Assembly (NCBI GenBank): GCA_029060585.1
Contig: JAIDTS010000405.1
Location: 1-6,908, forward strand
DNA: 6,908 nucleotides
From: Muribaculaceae bacterium
GTDB lineage: Bacteria; Bacteroidota; Bacteroidia; Bacteroidales; Muribaculaceae
Direction of reading: 5' to 3'
Under the pieces are notes generated by a model that worked only from the letters and a program-made list of their open reading frames with translations, did not search any database and was not told the DNA's origin. The position numbers and the translations under genes are program-made. Shown here piece by piece: positions 6,113 to 6,908 of the stretch. The first letter of the stretch is position 1; every line of letters begins with the position of its first letter.

Positions 6113-6908
6113 ATCTTTTCTTTCTGTTGATAGCCAGATAGACGGCAGTAGGGATCTCCTCTCCGCCAAGATCATGATTTTTCTGGCTTATAGTCTTGAA
6201 TAGCGGTTGCAACGTCTTGCCGAGACTTAGCCTGACGTCTCTATTACCACTGAATACTATTTCCGTGTCTTTGGATTGAGCCTCGAAAGTCTGCATGATG
6301 TTGAGCAGCATGTATGCTATGTCTGTTTCTGACTTCCAGAGATGTGTAGACGCGCACAGAAGCTCTCCTCGGCAGAGCAGAATCATATCGAAAGTAGCCT
6401 CCCTTATGTCGACGAGACACTTGAACGCATCGTGGGGCTGAGTGGTCTCTTTCAGAAGTGACTGCTGGCTCCATATCCTCGCGCCCGGGAAAGAGCGCTG
6501 CATGAAGGATTTCAGGCCGGGAGCGAGCATGAACGCGCATTTTTCCCTTCCGAGGTCGTTGACCATAACATCAAGGATGTCTCCGCCATAAACCGACACG
6601 TAGGCGTCAGCGCAGTCATCATCCGAAGGGTAAAGCTCAGCCGGTAGCCAAAGCTGCCGGTCGCTCTCAACGATGATATCTGCAGAATAATCGTCGAGCA
6701 CTGTGGGATTATCGTAGACGGCGTCTTCAATTCTGCCGAGCAGACCTTCCTCGGAAGGCTTCCATGTCTGCCTGATAATTACGCGCGGAGCCTTTCCGAG
6801 CGCTGCATCCGGAAGAAGCCAAGCTCCGAAACCATGCTTTGAAATGTCTACGGCAAGATGCCACTGACCTGTGTCAAGGAGGTCTGAGCGGGTGAAGTAA
6901 GTTGCTAT
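6093..6908 (-). CDS. DUF3822 family protein (5' end outside the window)
   Basis: The frame is open from the window edge to the TAA at 6093-6095, giving 271 codons, close to the usual family length of about 265-280, so only a few N-terminal residues should be missing. The first visible residues are ATYFTRSDLLDTGQWHLAVD. Hallmarks are that early LAVDISKHGFGAWLL strand pair and, late in the protein, TFDMILLCRGELLCAS, SETDIAYMLLNIMQTF and TEIVFSGNRD, matching the conserved DUF3822 pattern of a strand pair, a helix and an E-x-x-SG strand. From memory, a Bacteroides member has a solved structure with an actin-like ATPase fold. No biochemical function is known to me. The GTG at 6701 is not the start because conserved sequence continues upstream of it. 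The overlap with rsmD suggests a linked role in ribosome or RNA biology, which is inference. Confidence 0.82.
   Translation of the reverse strand: MATYFTRSDLLDTGQWHLAVDISKHGFGAWLLPDAALGKAPRVIIRQTWKPSEEGLLGRIEDAVYDNPTVLDDYSADIIVESDRQLWLPAELYPSDDDCADAYVSVYGGDILDVMVNDLGREKCAFMLAPGLKSFMQRSFPGARIWSQQSLLKETTQPHDAFKCLVDIREATFDMILLCRGELLCASTHLWKSETDIAYMLLNIMQTFEAQSKDTEIVFSGNRDVRLSLGKTLQPLFKTISQKNHDLGGEEIPTAVYLAINRKKRYAYHTR

Noticed and set aside
6113..6175. Longer rsmD start at the upstream ATG
   Set aside because: The added residues lie within the DUF3822 gene and are unlike the family, whose start MRIIRGK sits at the downstream ATG with a purine-rich leader.
6093..6701. Complete 202-residue DUF3822 protein starting at GTG 6701
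   Set aside because: The frame stays open to the window edge and encodes the expected N-terminal part (LAVDISKHGFGAWLL), so the gene is longer and cut by the window.

Overview
The window looks like chromosomal housekeeping DNA from a member of the Bacteroidales (phylum Bacteroidota). Four things support this: a promoter of the Bacteroidota type (TTG, 20-nt spacer, TAACTTTG); weak A-rich ribosome-binding regions in place of strong Shine-Dalgarno sequences; a DUF3822 gene overlapping rsmD, an arrangement I associate with Bacteroidota; and a 14-bp tandem intergenic repeat of a kind often seen in Bacteroidales genomes. A gut lineage such as Muribaculaceae or a relative is a guess only. I see no phage, transposase, CRISPR, rRNA or tRNA.

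Layout. Positions 1-146 hold no convincing gene. A clear promoter (147-177) drives ansA (199-1239, + strand), a cytoplasmic type I L-asparaginase. Its stop codon runs into a 31-bp repeat (1238-1268). The rest of the 182-bp convergent intergenic region contains a second partial repeat unit, a duplicated palindrome and a strong bidirectional hairpin terminator (1381-1424).

Everything else lies on the minus strand and reads as one tightly packed gene string, in transcription order: a DUF3822 protein (6908 down to 6093, its 5' end outside the window), rsmD (6112-5555, overlapping its upstream neighbour by 20 nt), a second identical copy of the 31-bp repeat filling most of the 39-nt gap, ribBA (5515-4301), and a 953-residue secreted S9-family serine peptidase (4283-1422), 17 nt after ribBA. 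The string ends at the shared terminator, whose first three bases on that strand are the peptidase stop codon.

Functionally the string mixes 16S rRNA methylation (RsmD), the two committing steps of riboflavin synthesis (RibBA) and periplasmic peptide breakdown (S9 peptidase). AnsA, transcribed toward them, turns asparagine into aspartate and ammonia. A link between peptide use and asparagine breakdown is possible but only an inference. All five genes look intact apart from the 5' truncation of the DUF3822 gene at the window edge. I found no convincing undescribed multigene system. The most notable non-gene signals are the identical repeat pair in direct orientation around the ribBA-peptidase segment, the T9 tract inside the ansA promoter spacer, and the stop codon built into the terminator.
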